Source: Collinsella aerofaciens
Lineage (GTDB): Bacteria; Actinomycetota; Coriobacteriia; Coriobacteriales; Coriobacteriaceae
DNA length: 46,033 nt
Direction: 5' to 3'
NCBI RefSeq assembly: GCF_902364355.1
Contig: NZ_CABJDK010000006.1
Span: 96,504 to 142,536 of the forward strand
Position numbers and translations under genes: made by a program. The notes beneath the pieces were generated by a model. It was not told where the DNA came from. It was given only the letters and a program-made list of their open reading frames with translations, and did no database searches. Within the stretch, counting starts at the first letter, position 1. Each line of letters begins with the position of its first letter. Positions 23,712 through 32,456 of this stretch are shown here, piece after piece.

Positions 23712-25727
23712 CTACATCACCTCCGCGTGAGGGGTCAAACCATTTGCCTTGAGCACCTCGTCGGGGAGCTCGGAATAGAAGTGCTCGGTGCCGGGCACGC
23801 GCTTGAAGACCGGACGGGTGTCCAGGCCAATGCGCGGATGGCTCGAGCGGGGCGCGAAGCGATCGCCCTTGGGGAAATCGCGCGGGCTCGGAACGGCGCC
23901 GGGCACCTGGTGCAGACGGCCCGAACCGCTCTCGATGGACAGAACGGAGCCCAGAAGACCGCGGGTGTACTCGTGGATCGGGTTAGTGAGCAGCTCCTTG
24001 GTGGGCGCCTGCTCGATAACCTGACCGGCGTACATAACCGTGATGTTATGGGCGACCTCGGCGACCAACGCCAAGTCATGCGAGACGAAGATCATGGCAA
24101 AGCCGAGCTTGGCCTGAAGGTCGTTGAGCAGCTTGATGACCTGCTTCTGGACGGTAACGTCCAGAGCGGTCGTGGGCTCGTCGCAGATGACCAGCTTGGG
24201 GTCGCGGGTAAGGGCCATAGCGATCAGGACACGCTGACGCTGGCCACCGGAAAGCTCATGCGGGTAGCTCTCGAGCGTACGCTTGGGGTCGAGGCCCACG
24301 AGCTCCAGGAGTTCCTCGGCGCTGCGGGTGCCGCCGCGCTTGGTGAGCTGCTTCATCTGGGCAGAGATGAGCATGGAGGGGTTGAGCGAGGACAGGGCGT
24401 CCTGATAGACCATAGCGATATCGGTACCGCGCAGGCCGAACCACTCCTTCTTGCTCATCTTGAGCAGGTCGCGGCCCTCCCAAAGGACCTCGCCGGAAAG
24501 GTGCTCGTCATCGTCGGTCAGGCCCATGATGGCCAGCGTGGTGATGGACTTACCGCAACCGGACTCGCCCACCAGGCCCATGGTCTGACCAGGACGGACG
24601 TCAAAGTTGACATGGTCGACGACGTTGATATCGCCGTGATGCTCAAACTGAATGCAGAAGTCACGGACCGAGAGAATCGGTTCGACAGACTCGTCGGGCA
24701 CATGGCGATCGTCACGCTTGAGCTCGACATCGCGCAGGGCGCCAAGGCGAGCGGAGAGGGACTGGGCCTGCTCCTTGTAGGCGCGAACGGGGTCGGAGAC
24801 CAGCAGGTCGGCCTCGCGACGCTTGGAGGAATCGGTCGGATCCAGGGCGGCGGAGGGAGCAGCGGCCATGGCGTCGGTAATGCCCTCGGAGAGGATGTTG
24901 AGCGCCAGGCAGGTGATCATGATGGCCAGGCCCGGGAACAGCGCCTGCCACCAACGGCCGGCGAGCACGCCGCCGCGGGCGTCGGCGAGGATGTTGCCCC
25001 AGGTAGCGGTGGGCTCCTGGATACCAGCGCCGATGAAGGTCAGCGAGGCCTCGAAGATGATGGCGTCGGCGACCAGGGTAACGGTGAAGACCATGATCGG
25101 GGCGATGCAGTTACGCAGAACATGCTTGATCAAAATCCACGGAGCCTTGGCGCCGGAAACGATGACCGCGCGGACATAGTCCTCGCCGTACTCGGACACG
25201 ATGTTGGCACGCACGATACGGGCAATCTGCGGAGTGTACATAAAGCCGATGGCGAAGATGATCGACGGCACGGAGTTGCCCAGGATGGAGACGAAGACGG
25301 CCGCGAGGGCGATGCCCGGGATGGACATGATGATGTCCAAGATACGCATGATCGTCTCGGAGACGGCCTTGCGCGAAACCGCTGCAAGGGCGCCCACGAC
25401 CGAGCCGCAGACCAGAGCCATGGCAGTGGCGCCAAAGCCGATAATCAGCGAGTAACGACCACCGTAGAGCATACGCGACAGAATATCGCGACCCTTATCG
25501 TCGGTACCGAAGATAAATCCGTTGCCGGGAGCCTGGCGAGCCGTAAAGATCTCGACCGGGCTATAGGGGGCAAGAAGGGGCGCCAGAATCGCAGTCAGCG
25601 CGACCAGCACCAGCACGACGGCGGCAATCTTAGAAGACAGCGTCATCTTCTTCCAGCCACCGAGCTTGAGCCCCTTGGAGGCAGCCTTCTCGAGCTGCTC
25701 GGTTTGCTTCTCTCGAATCTTTACCAT
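23712..25727 (-). CDS. Fused ABC permease (DppC-like) + ATPase (DppD-like)
   Basis: A 671-aa fusion. Residues ~1-310 form a DppC-type permease with about six membrane helices, GTDDKGRDILSRMLYGGRYS and an EAA loop (DYVRAVIVSGAKAPWILIKH). A charged linker (~310-350) leads to an ABC ATPase (~355-671) with Walker A GESGCGKSIT, Q-loop VYQDALSSLNP, signature LSGGQRQRVLIA and Walker B LVICDEPTTALD. The C-terminal extension is kept in outline, but its usual cysteines are replaced (RFAPRSSHP). The SAT-type sialic acid importer of Haemophilus ducreyi is also of the peptide/nickel family and, as I recall, has a similar fusion. It lies between permease and ATPase genes with 0-3 nt gaps. Confidence 0.9.
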   Translation of the reverse strand: MVKIREKQTEQLEKAASKGLKLGGWKKMTLSSKIAAVVLVLVALTAILAPLLAPYSPVEIFTARQAPGNGFIFGTDDKGRDILSRMLYGGRYSLIIGFGATAMALVCGSVVGALAAVSRKAVSETIMRILDIIMSIPGIALAAVFVSILGNSVPSIIFAIGFMYTPQIARIVRANIVSEYGEDYVRAVIVSGAKAPWILIKHVLRNCIAPIMVFTVTLVADAIIFEASLTFIGAGIQEPTATWGNILADARGGVLAGRWWQALFPGLAIMITCLALNILSEGITDAMAAAPSAALDPTDSSKRREADLLVSDPVRAYKEQAQSLSARLGALRDVELKRDDRHVPDESVEPILSVRDFCIQFEHHGDINVVDHVNFDVRPGQTMGLVGESGCGKSITTLAIMGLTDDDEHLSGEVLWEGRDLLKMSKKEWFGLRGTDIAMVYQDALSSLNPSMLISAQMKQLTKRGGTRSAEELLELVGLDPKRTLESYPHELSGGQRQRVLIAMALTRDPKLVICDEPTTALDVTVQKQVIKLLNDLQAKLGFAMIFVSHDLALVAEVAHNITVMYAGQVIEQAPTKELLTNPIHEYTRGLLGSVLSIESGSGRLHQVPGAVPSPRDFPKGDRFAPRSSHPRIGLDTRPVFKRVPGTEHFYSELPDEVLKANGLTPHAEVM

Positions 25728-25730
25728 AAT

Positions 25731-26687
25731 CTACACCGTCCTGATGCGCGGGTTGATGAGCAGGTAGAGCATGTCAACCACGATGTTGATGATGATGAAG
25801 GCAAGAGCAACGACGATAACGACGCCCTGAACCAGGTTCGCCTCGTTGCCCTGAACGCCCTGCAGAATCGCGGTGCCCATGCCGGGGAGGTTGAAGATAA
25901 CCTCGATGACGACGGCGCCGCCCATGAGGTAACCGATCTTAAGACCGAGGGTGGTGACCGGGGTGATCAGCGCATTGCGAAGAACGTTGATACCGACGAC
26001 GACCTTCTCGGGAACGCCGGCACCGCGAGCCATACGGACATAGTCCTTGTCGAGCTCCTCGACCATGGCGGTACGCACGATACGAGTCATCTGGCCCGTC
26101 AGCGGAAATGCCAAGGCGATGGCGGGCATAATCATGCGGCCCAGATAACCAGCCGGATTCGTGGTGAAGTGAGGCAGAGCACCCGATGCCGGGAGCACCT
26201 TAAGGTAGGAAGAGAACAGCAGGATCAACAGAACGGCAAGCCAGAACGACGGGGTTGCCAAGCCGGCGATGGAAAAGACGCGGATCACTTGGTCCGGCCA
26301 TTTGTCGCGATACAGTGCCGCGATGACGCCGAGCAAAAACGAAACGACCGCACCGATGGCAAGGCCGATGAAGGTCAGCTGCATCGTGACGGGCAGGGCC
26401 GTGGAGATGCGCTTGGCAACGGAGTTGCGAGCAGCACCATAGGTGCCCATGTCGCCATGGATCAAATCGCCCATATAGCGCACGTAGCGCACGGGCCAGG
26501 GGTCGTCCAGACCATACTTCTCATGGTACTCGGCAACCGCCTCGGGCGAGGCACCGTCACCCAACGCCGTGTAGGCGGGGTCGGTCTTGGAGAACGACAT
26601 AAGGAAGAACACCAGGACGGTGACGCCCAATGCCATGATCGGCAGCGCCACAAGACGCCTTCCAATCAAACGTAGCAAGTTGTTCAC
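25731..26687 (-). CDS. ABC permease, DppB-like (sialic-acid island)
   Basis: A 318-aa permease of the peptide/nickel family with six predicted helices (first at ~8-28), a periplasmic loop containing YGLDDPWPVRYVRYMGDLIHG and the EAA loop (DYVRMARGAGVPEKVVVGI). The start is GTG 26687, with GGGGAG 6 nt upstream; extending to 26720 adds unrelated residues. It pairs with the permease half of the fusion downstream. A double hairpin separates it from the binding-protein gene. Confidence 0.9.
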   Translation of the reverse strand: MNNLLRLIGRRLVALPIMALGVTVLVFFLMSFSKTDPAYTALGDGASPEAVAEYHEKYGLDDPWPVRYVRYMGDLIHGDMGTYGAARNSVAKRISTALPVTMQLTFIGLAIGAVVSFLLGVIAALYRDKWPDQVIRVFSIAGLATPSFWLAVLLILLFSSYLKVLPASGALPHFTTNPAGYLGRMIMPAIALAFPLTGQMTRIVRTAMVEELDKDYVRMARGAGVPEKVVVGINVLRNALITPVTTLGLKIGYLMGGAVVIEVIFNLPGMGTAILQGVQGNEANLVQGVVIVVALAFIIINIVVDMLYLLINPRIRTV

Positions 26688-26727
26688 GTTCTCTCCCCTT
26701 TCTTTTGTCGGTAGGACCAACTGGTAT

Positions 26728-26782
26728 ATGAGTACGGATACTCATTACAAGACCCGAGCGACATCGAGGTCGCCCGGGTCTT
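26728..26782 (-). promoter_or_regulatory. Tandem hairpins between binding protein and permease genes
   Basis: Hairpin 1: AAGACCCGAGCGAC (26749-26762) pairs with GTCGCCCGGGTCTT (26769-26782), one mismatch. Hairpin 2: ATGAGTA (26728-26734) pairs with TACTCAT (26739-26745). Same position as the oppA-oppB hairpin, fitting differential expression of the binding protein. Confidence 0.65.
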
Positions 26783-26844
26783 TGTTTCAACTATGAGGAT
26801 ACGGTCCCAACGACCGACATCCTGCATACAGACTCAAGCGAGTC

Positions 26845-28458
26845 TTACGCCTTGACGGTCGCAACGCCCCTGAAGGACATGCTCGTCGTGCCGATGCCCT
26901 TGAAGCCATCGAGGGCCTCGCCGTTGGGCGCAGTGGACGGATCGTCCCAGGAAGCGGAGACGGTCTTGACGTGGACAACGGGGTACAGAACGGCGTTGTC
27001 GGCAATGATGTCGAAGCACTCGTTCCACTTCTTCTGCTGCTCGTCGCCCTCGGCGGCAAGAGCCTCGTCCATGAGACTGTGGAGCTTCTGCCACTCAGCG
27101 GACTCCTTCCACGGGCAACGGGTCTGCATCCAGACGTTGTCGCCGTACCACCAGTTGAGCAGCAGGTCGGGGTCGGCGCCGAAGCAGGAAGGATCGCCAG
27201 GGGCAAGGAGGATATCGTAGGCCTCGCCGCCGTCGATGGCAGCGTAGGTGGCCGGCGAGGTATCGGTCTGGATGGTCACATCGAAGCCGAGAGCGTCGAG
27301 GTCGTTCTTGACCTGGGCGGCCATGCCCTTAATCTGCTCGTTGTCGGTGGTGCGCAGGGTGATGGCACCCGGGGTGATGCCAGACTCCTCGATGAGCTTC
27401 TTAGCCTTCTTGGCGTCGGTCTTGTACACCGTGGAAGCCTCATGATAGTTGGTGAAGCTCTTGGGCAGGTAGCAGCTGGCAGCGGTGGCAAGGCCGGCGA
27501 AGGTGTTGCTGACCATCTTCTCGGTGTCGAGCGCATACATGACAGCCTGACGGACCTTGACGTTGTTCCAAGGCTCCTTGGCGACGTTGAACATGATGAA
27601 GCGGGTGCCGAAACCCTGAACGTTATCGATCTTGCAGCCGGCGCTCTCGAGCTGGTCGACGGCGTCAGCGGTAACGAGCTCCATAACGAGCGTGGAGCCC
27701 TCCTGCTGAGCGGTAACGCGAGCGGTGGGGTCGGTCAGGATGCTGTACTGGATCTTCTTATCCTCAGCAGCATACTCACCGTTGTACTCGGGGTTGGGAA
27801 CCAGGGTGATCTCGGTATCGGAGATAGAGTCGTACATCCAGGGGCCGGAGCCGATCGGCTGCTTGGCGCGATCCTCCTCGGTCTGGGTGGCCGGGGTAAC
27901 GCGGACGATGGCCAGACGATCCTTGAGCAGGGAGAAGTTGGGGACCTTGGTCTTGACCGTCACGGTGCTGGCGTCCTTGGCCTCGATGGACTCGAAGGGC
28001 TGGAAGAACGGAGCATAGGTAGCGGAAGCGGCGCAAGCGGTGTAGGAGGCAACGACATCGTCAGCGGTGACCTCGGTGCCATCGGAGAACTTGGCGCCCT
28101 TGCGGATGGTGACCTCGAAAGTGGTGTCGTCCACAGACTTGGGATCGTCGGTGGCGAGCTCTTTGAAGGTGCTGTAGTCGTGGTAATCGATGCCGTAGAG
28201 GCCCTCGACGACGTGCCAGTTAGCACCCAGGCCCACAGCGGAGCCGGTGCTGGCGGGATCGAAGCTGGACGGAGCGTAAGCGGAACCAGCGGTGATCACG
28301 CCGCCGCCACGGTTGGCGGAATCGGTGGAACCGGAAGCGGAACCCTCGTCGCTAGAGCTGCCACCGCAGCCGGTGAGACCAAGCCCTGCGACAGCAGCGA
28401 CGCTGCCGGTGAGGCCGAGGAACGAACGCCTGGACATACCCTTGTTGATGATGGCCAT
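26845..28458 (-). CDS. Tat-type lipoprotein solute-binding protein, SBP family 5
   Basis: A 537-aa binding protein. The N-terminus has the Tat motif SRRSFLG and lipobox LTGC (~Cys31), followed by a Gly/Ser-rich linker, so it should be an exported, lipid-anchored protein. Family 5 features: FDPASTGSAVGLGANWHVVE, KFSDGTEVTADDVVASYTA and VRQAVMYALDTEKMVSNTF. It is the first gene of the sugar-acid island; substrate inferred from the catabolic genes downstream. Only modestly similar to OppA at 8812. Start ATG 28458 has AGGAG at 6 nt; a TTG at 28473 is less likely. Confidence 0.88.
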   Translation of the reverse strand: MAIINKGMSRRSFLGLTGSVAAVAGLGLTGCGGSSSDEGSASGSTDSANRGGGVITAGSAYAPSSFDPASTGSAVGLGANWHVVEGLYGIDYHDYSTFKELATDDPKSVDDTTFEVTIRKGAKFSDGTEVTADDVVASYTACAASATYAPFFQPFESIEAKDASTVTVKTKVPNFSLLKDRLAIVRVTPATQTEEDRAKQPIGSGPWMYDSISDTEITLVPNPEYNGEYAAEDKKIQYSILTDPTARVTAQQEGSTLVMELVTADAVDQLESAGCKIDNVQGFGTRFIMFNVAKEPWNNVKVRQAVMYALDTEKMVSNTFAGLATAASCYLPKSFTNYHEASTVYKTDAKKAKKLIEESGITPGAITLRTTDNEQIKGMAAQVKNDLDALGFDVTIQTDTSPATYAAIDGGEAYDILLAPGDPSCFGADPDLLLNWWYGDNVWMQTRCPWKESAEWQKLHSLMDEALAAEGDEQQKKWNECFDIIADNAVLYPVVHVKTVSASWDDPSTAPNGEALDGFKGIGTTSMSFRGVATVKA

Positions 28459-28823
28459 GTCTTCTCCTATCAATAGAGAATCTTACCCGGGAGCGCCTAG
28501 ACGTGCCCCCGCGCAACTTGCGGACGATATATACCTTACCTACCGACGAACCCAACTGAGGTGCCGCGCTCGGCGACCGATACATACATACGCTTGAACG
28601 GTATTTGCTACCGTTCACCGAATTCATTGACAAACGATTCGCCAGACAGTATGTATCGACGAGGTGAGATATCAGTCTTCGTCAACCCGCAGGATAGCAG
28701 GGTTGTTCACCATGGCTAGTCAAACGTTTTAGCGTTAATTAAACCCGAAATCGGCTGGTAATCGCCGTGAAATAAATGATTGAAAATCACGCAATCATGT
28801 ATATCAGTTGTTTAGAGGCGTGT
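28459..28823 (-). promoter_or_regulatory. Regulatory region upstream of the sugar-transport island
   Basis: No gene in these 365 bp. From the uvrC end: a weak AT-rich terminator (28776-28798); TAAAACGTTT (28722-28731, minus strand); a candidate promoter with -35 TTGACT (28718-28723), an 18-nt spacer and -10 TGCTAT (28694-28699). In the leader, CGATACATAC (28578-28587) and GTATGTATCG (28649-28658) form a distant inverted repeat enclosing a perfect 9-bp hairpin, TGAACGGTA/TACCGTTCA (28595-28617). This looks like multi-site operator DNA or a structured leader. No cognate regulator gene is in the window. Confidence 0.5.
28776..28798 (-). terminator. Probable weak uvrC terminator
   Basis: Minus-strand ATGATTG, 9-nt loop, CAATCAT, then TTATTT. 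The stem is short and AT-rich, so termination may be partial. Confidence 0.5.
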
Positions 28824-30770
28824 TTAGTTTTCGGATTGCTTTGCCGCCGCCTCGGCGCGCTCGGCATTCCATGCAACGAGCGCCTCGTGAACCGCTTTGG
28901 CGACATCGGCAGGAATGCCTCGAACTTCCGCGATCTCTTGCTCGCTCGCCGCGCGCAAACGCTTCATCGAGCCAAAATGGCGCATAAGGGCACGTTTTCT
29001 GGTGGGTCCCACGCCTGGAACGTCATCGAGTACCGAAACCGTCATGGCTTTATCGCGCAATTCGCGATGGAACGTGATGGCAAAACGGTGCGATTCATCG
29101 CGCACCTGTTTAATTAGATAGAGCGACGCGGACCCGGTCGGCAGCACGACGGGAGTCTCGTCCCAAGGCACGAAAACCTCCTCATCGGCCTTTGCCAAGC
29201 CACAAACTGGTATATCGAGCCCAAGAGCCTCAAGTTGCTTGATCGCAGCGGTCAATTGCGGCTTACCGCCATCGACAACGAGCAAATCGGGGCGCGAGCC
29301 AAAGCGCTCGTCGGCCATGCGCTCGGGAGCATAACGTCGTCCCAAAACCTCGGACATCGACACGAAGTCGTTTGCCTCGTCCAATTCGGCCTGAATTTTA
29401 AAACGACGATACTGACTCTTGTCGGCGCGCCCGTTGGTAAACACCACCATCGAGGCGACCGTAAAGGTGCCATGCAGTGTAGAGATATCGAAGCACTCGA
29501 TACGCAACGGCGGCGATGGCAGCGCCAACGCACTTTCGAGCTCCAGGAGCGCTTGATTGGTGCGGTCGTCAGCGTACCCCGTTCGCATCATGTAGCGCAT
29601 GAGGGCATGGCGCGCATTTTTGGATGCCATATCGAGCAGACGGTGCTTTTCGCCACGCTGCGGCCTATGGAGATGGCAGGAACGCTCACGCTTGCCCGCA
29701 AGCCACTCCCCCAGCGCTTCCACATCCTCAAGCTCGACGGAAAGGTTGACCTCAGCTGGAATATCAGCCGTCTCGTCGTAATAGCGCTTAAGAAAGCCCG
29801 ACTGGAGCTCTTCCTCGTCAACATCAAGACCCTTGTCGAGAATGAACTCGCAGGTGCGAACTGTTCGGCCCTCGCGAACGACGAAGACGCAAGCGGCGGA
29901 GATGGTCTCCTCGCGATAGAAACCGATGACATCTATATCGACACTGGAGGGAAAAACGACTTGCTGACGATCGTCCAGACCCCTGATGACCTCCAAACGA
30001 CGTTTGACGCGTGCCGCGCGCTCAAAGTCGAGCGCCTCAGCGGCATCCGTCATCTCGGAGGTCAGCTCATCGACGACATCCTTGCGATGGCCCGACAAAA
30101 AGCGCTCGACACGCTTGACGTTCTTGGCATAGTCTGCCGGGGAAATCGCGCCGACACACGCACCCGGGCCGCGCCCGACATGGTAGTCAAAGCAGGGGCG
30201 CCCGTTTTGCGCGCAAACCATATTGACGATGTCTTCCTCGCCCTTGTGGGACTCGACGATACGGCGACAACGACGCCACTCCGCACAGGATGCGGAGCAG
30301 ATGGGGATAACCTTGCGCAGCGTATCTATCGTCTCACGTGCCGCGCGGCTATCGGTATAAGGTCCAAAATAGCGCGTTCCCGGCTTATGACGCTCACGCG
30401 TGTATTTGATAGCGGGATACAGGTCGCCCTTTGTAATGGCGATAAAGGGGTAGCTCTTGTCATCCTTGAGGTCGACGTTAAAGTACGGATGGTACTGACC
30501 AATCAAATTGCGCTCGAGCACCAACGCCTCGTGCTCGGTCTCCACCACGATATAGTCAAAGCTCGCCACCAGCTGCATCATCAGCGGGATCTTCTGGCGC
30601 TCGTCCTGCAGCGTCACGTACTGACGCATACGGGCGCGCAGGTTTTTCGCCTTGCCCACGTAGATGACATCGCCCTTGGCGTCTTTCCAAAGGTAGCAGC
30701 CGGGCTGCGTGGGAACGCGCGAAACCTGCTCGGCAAGCGTTGGAATGTTGTCGTGACCGGCCACGCGCAC
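28824..30770 (-). CDS. uvrC: Excinuclease ABC subunit C
   Basis: A 648-aa dual-incision nuclease of nucleotide excision repair. GIY-YIG domain (~15-95, GCYLWKDAKGDVIYVGKAKN), a cysteine-containing region (~150-205), UVR motif (~235-265, AEALDFERAARVKRRLE), an RNase H-like nuclease domain (FDISTLHGT and VVDGGKPQ, catalytic Asp, with His in DESHRFA) and C-terminal helix-hairpin-helix repeats (DDVPGVGPTRKRALMRHFG). GTG start immediately after the murJ stop, so the two are co-transcribed. uvrC is far from uvrB here. No SOS box seen upstream of this operon. Confidence 0.96.
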   Translation of the reverse strand: MRVAGHDNIPTLAEQVSRVPTQPGCYLWKDAKGDVIYVGKAKNLRARMRQYVTLQDERQKIPLMMQLVASFDYIVVETEHEALVLERNLIGQYHPYFNVDLKDDKSYPFIAITKGDLYPAIKYTRERHKPGTRYFGPYTDSRAARETIDTLRKVIPICSASCAEWRRCRRIVESHKGEEDIVNMVCAQNGRPCFDYHVGRGPGACVGAISPADYAKNVKRVERFLSGHRKDVVDELTSEMTDAAEALDFERAARVKRRLEVIRGLDDRQQVVFPSSVDIDVIGFYREETISAACVFVVREGRTVRTCEFILDKGLDVDEEELQSGFLKRYYDETADIPAEVNLSVELEDVEALGEWLAGKRERSCHLHRPQRGEKHRLLDMASKNARHALMRYMMRTGYADDRTNQALLELESALALPSPPLRIECFDISTLHGTFTVASMVVFTNGRADKSQYRRFKIQAELDEANDFVSMSEVLGRRYAPERMADERFGSRPDLLVVDGGKPQLTAAIKQLEALGLDIPVCGLAKADEEVFVPWDETPVVLPTGSASLYLIKQVRDESHRFAITFHRELRDKAMTVSVLDDVPGVGPTRKRALMRHFGSMKRLRAASEQEIAEVRGIPADVAKAVHEALVAWNAERAEAAAKQSEN

Positions 30771-32453
30771 CTACTTGCGACGAATCAGCGCCGAGACCTC
30801 GGGCATCTTAAGGACGACGGCAAGGCCAAAGGTAACAGCAAGCGAGACGACACCCGCAACGCAAACGTAGCCAAGAGTAATCAGAATCGAGCCGCCAAGT
30901 GCCCCGACAAAGTGCTCAAGCGCCCACATGACGCCGGCGCCTGCGGCAGCACCCAGGCCACCGAGCAAAAGGCCAAAGAAACCGCCATGCAGGATAGATT
31001 TAACCTGAAGACCACGCAGACGACGACGCAGCCACCACAGCGAGCAACCGACCAAGATCACGTAGTCGACGACATACGAAAGCGCGATTGCCGGCATACC
31101 GAAGCCCAGCACAACGCCAAACAGCAGAACCGAGCCGGCCTGGCCGATGGCGGAATACAGACAATAGCGGCTATAGGGCTTCATGTCGAGCAAGGCAGAG
31201 AAGCTCTTCTGCATCAGCACGACCACGCCGTAGAGCGGCAGGGAAAGTGCCAGGTAGATAAGGAACTCCGACACCAGCGCCACACCGGACTCATCGAACT
31301 TGCCAGCGCAGTAGATCATGTTGAGCGGACGCGCGAAGACAATCAGGTACAGCGCGAATGGAATCAGGAAGAACAGCATCTGGGCGACGCCACGCGAAAT
31401 GCCCGTGCGGACGCTGTCGTAATCCTTCTCCTGTGCGTCGTGAGAGAGCTCGGTATAGAGCGCCGTCGAAAGCGAGGCGGCAATCAGCGCGTAGGGCAGC
31501 GTGTACCACAGGCGCGCATAGGCGATGACGGAAGGACCAGTCTCGGGCTGGACCACCAACGCAGCAGCGTTGGTGATAGAAGTCGAGACAAACATGCACA
31601 CCGTGGCGAGCAGCGTCGGGATACCGAGCGCAATCGTCTGGCGCAGTGCGGGGTCCTTAAAGTCGATATGGATATGGGGATGCACGCCGTGCTTGCCAAG
31701 CGCGGGGATCTGACATGCCATCTGAACAAAGACACCGAGGGTCGTACCGGCCGCAATCAAGATGATGCCGGCACGTTCGCCAAACTGTGCGGACACGGGC
31801 GCAAAGCCCATAAAGCTCGCAATGACGATCACATTGTTGAGGACCGGGGCAAACGTCGACCAGAAGTAGTCGCGGTGTGCGTTGAGGACGCCCGAAAACA
31901 CCGAGCCCAAACCATAAAACAGAATCTGGATGGCAAAGAAACGGAACATGAACGCAGCGGTATCCATGCTGCCGCCGTCACCCGAAAGGAACGATTGCGT
32001 CCAGATAAAGCCCGGGGCGAACACGGTCCCCAGCAACGAAATGCCACCCAGCACCAATAGCAGAATACCGAGCAGGTTGCCCACGTACTCGTTAGAGGCC
32101 TCGCGACCCTGCTCACGCCTCACGCCCATGTACACGGGCAAAAACGCCGTCACGAGCATGCCGCCCATCACGAGTTCGTAGAGCATATTGGGCAGGTTGT
32201 TGGCGACCTGATAGGAAGACGAGAGCAGCGACATGCCGATAGCGGCCGCCATTGCCCACGTGCGGATAAAACCGGTGACGCGAGACACGATGGTCAGGAT
32301 GGTCATAAGCCCGGCGGAACGACCAACCGTGGAGTAGTCCGACGAGCCCATGTCGTCAGTGTCGTCTCGCGACGAAGAAGCTTCGGATGAGGGTGTCTGA
32401 GGCGCAGATTCTTTTGCAAAATGAGCTCCGCACTTCAATTCTTCCTGCGGCAT
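30771..32453 (-). CDS. murJ: Lipid II flippase MurJ
   Basis: A 560-aa MATE/MOP-superfamily membrane protein with about 14 helices. A 45-residue polar, Ser/Asp-rich cytosolic N-tail precedes the first helix. Conserved features: RSAGLMTILTIVSRVTGFIR, NNLPNMLYELVMGG, the central FFAIQILFYGLGSVFSGVLNA and the loop Arg/Lys pattern typical of MurJ. It flips lipid II for peptidoglycan synthesis. It starts 3 nt after the ybaK stop with GAGAGAGGA upstream, and abuts uvrC. Confidence 0.94.
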   Translation of the reverse strand: MPQEELKCGAHFAKESAPQTPSSEASSSRDDTDDMGSSDYSTVGRSAGLMTILTIVSRVTGFIRTWAMAAAIGMSLLSSSYQVANNLPNMLYELVMGGMLVTAFLPVYMGVRREQGREASNEYVGNLLGILLLVLGGISLLGTVFAPGFIWTQSFLSGDGGSMDTAAFMFRFFAIQILFYGLGSVFSGVLNAHRDYFWSTFAPVLNNVIVIASFMGFAPVSAQFGERAGIILIAAGTTLGVFVQMACQIPALGKHGVHPHIHIDFKDPALRQTIALGIPTLLATVCMFVSTSITNAAALVVQPETGPSVIAYARLWYTLPYALIAASLSTALYTELSHDAQEKDYDSVRTGISRGVAQMLFFLIPFALYLIVFARPLNMIYCAGKFDESGVALVSEFLIYLALSLPLYGVVVLMQKSFSALLDMKPYSRYCLYSAIGQAGSVLLFGVVLGFGMPAIALSYVVDYVILVGCSLWWLRRRLRGLQVKSILHGGFFGLLLGGLGAAAGAGVMWALEHFVGALGGSILITLGYVCVAGVVSLAVTFGLAVVLKMPEVSALIRRK

Positions 32454-32456
32454 CGC

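Noticed and set aside
22662..26675. Very long plus-strand open frame (about 1337 codons) opposite the transporter genes
   Set aside because: The minus strand encodes clear ABC transporter proteins with intact motifs. The plus frame gives low-complexity, His/Gln/Asp-rich sequence with no recognisable domain, as expected of the antisense of GC-rich codons.
18028..28823. Sialidase, NanR-type regulator or nagA/nagB within the island
   Set aside because: All coding space is taken by the listed genes; none has sialidase Asp-boxes, a helix-turn-helix regulator domain or deacetylase/deaminase motifs.
29235..32060. Long plus-strand open frame opposite uvrC and murJ
   Set aside because: Antisense to two certain genes; its translation shows no domains or ribosome-binding site.
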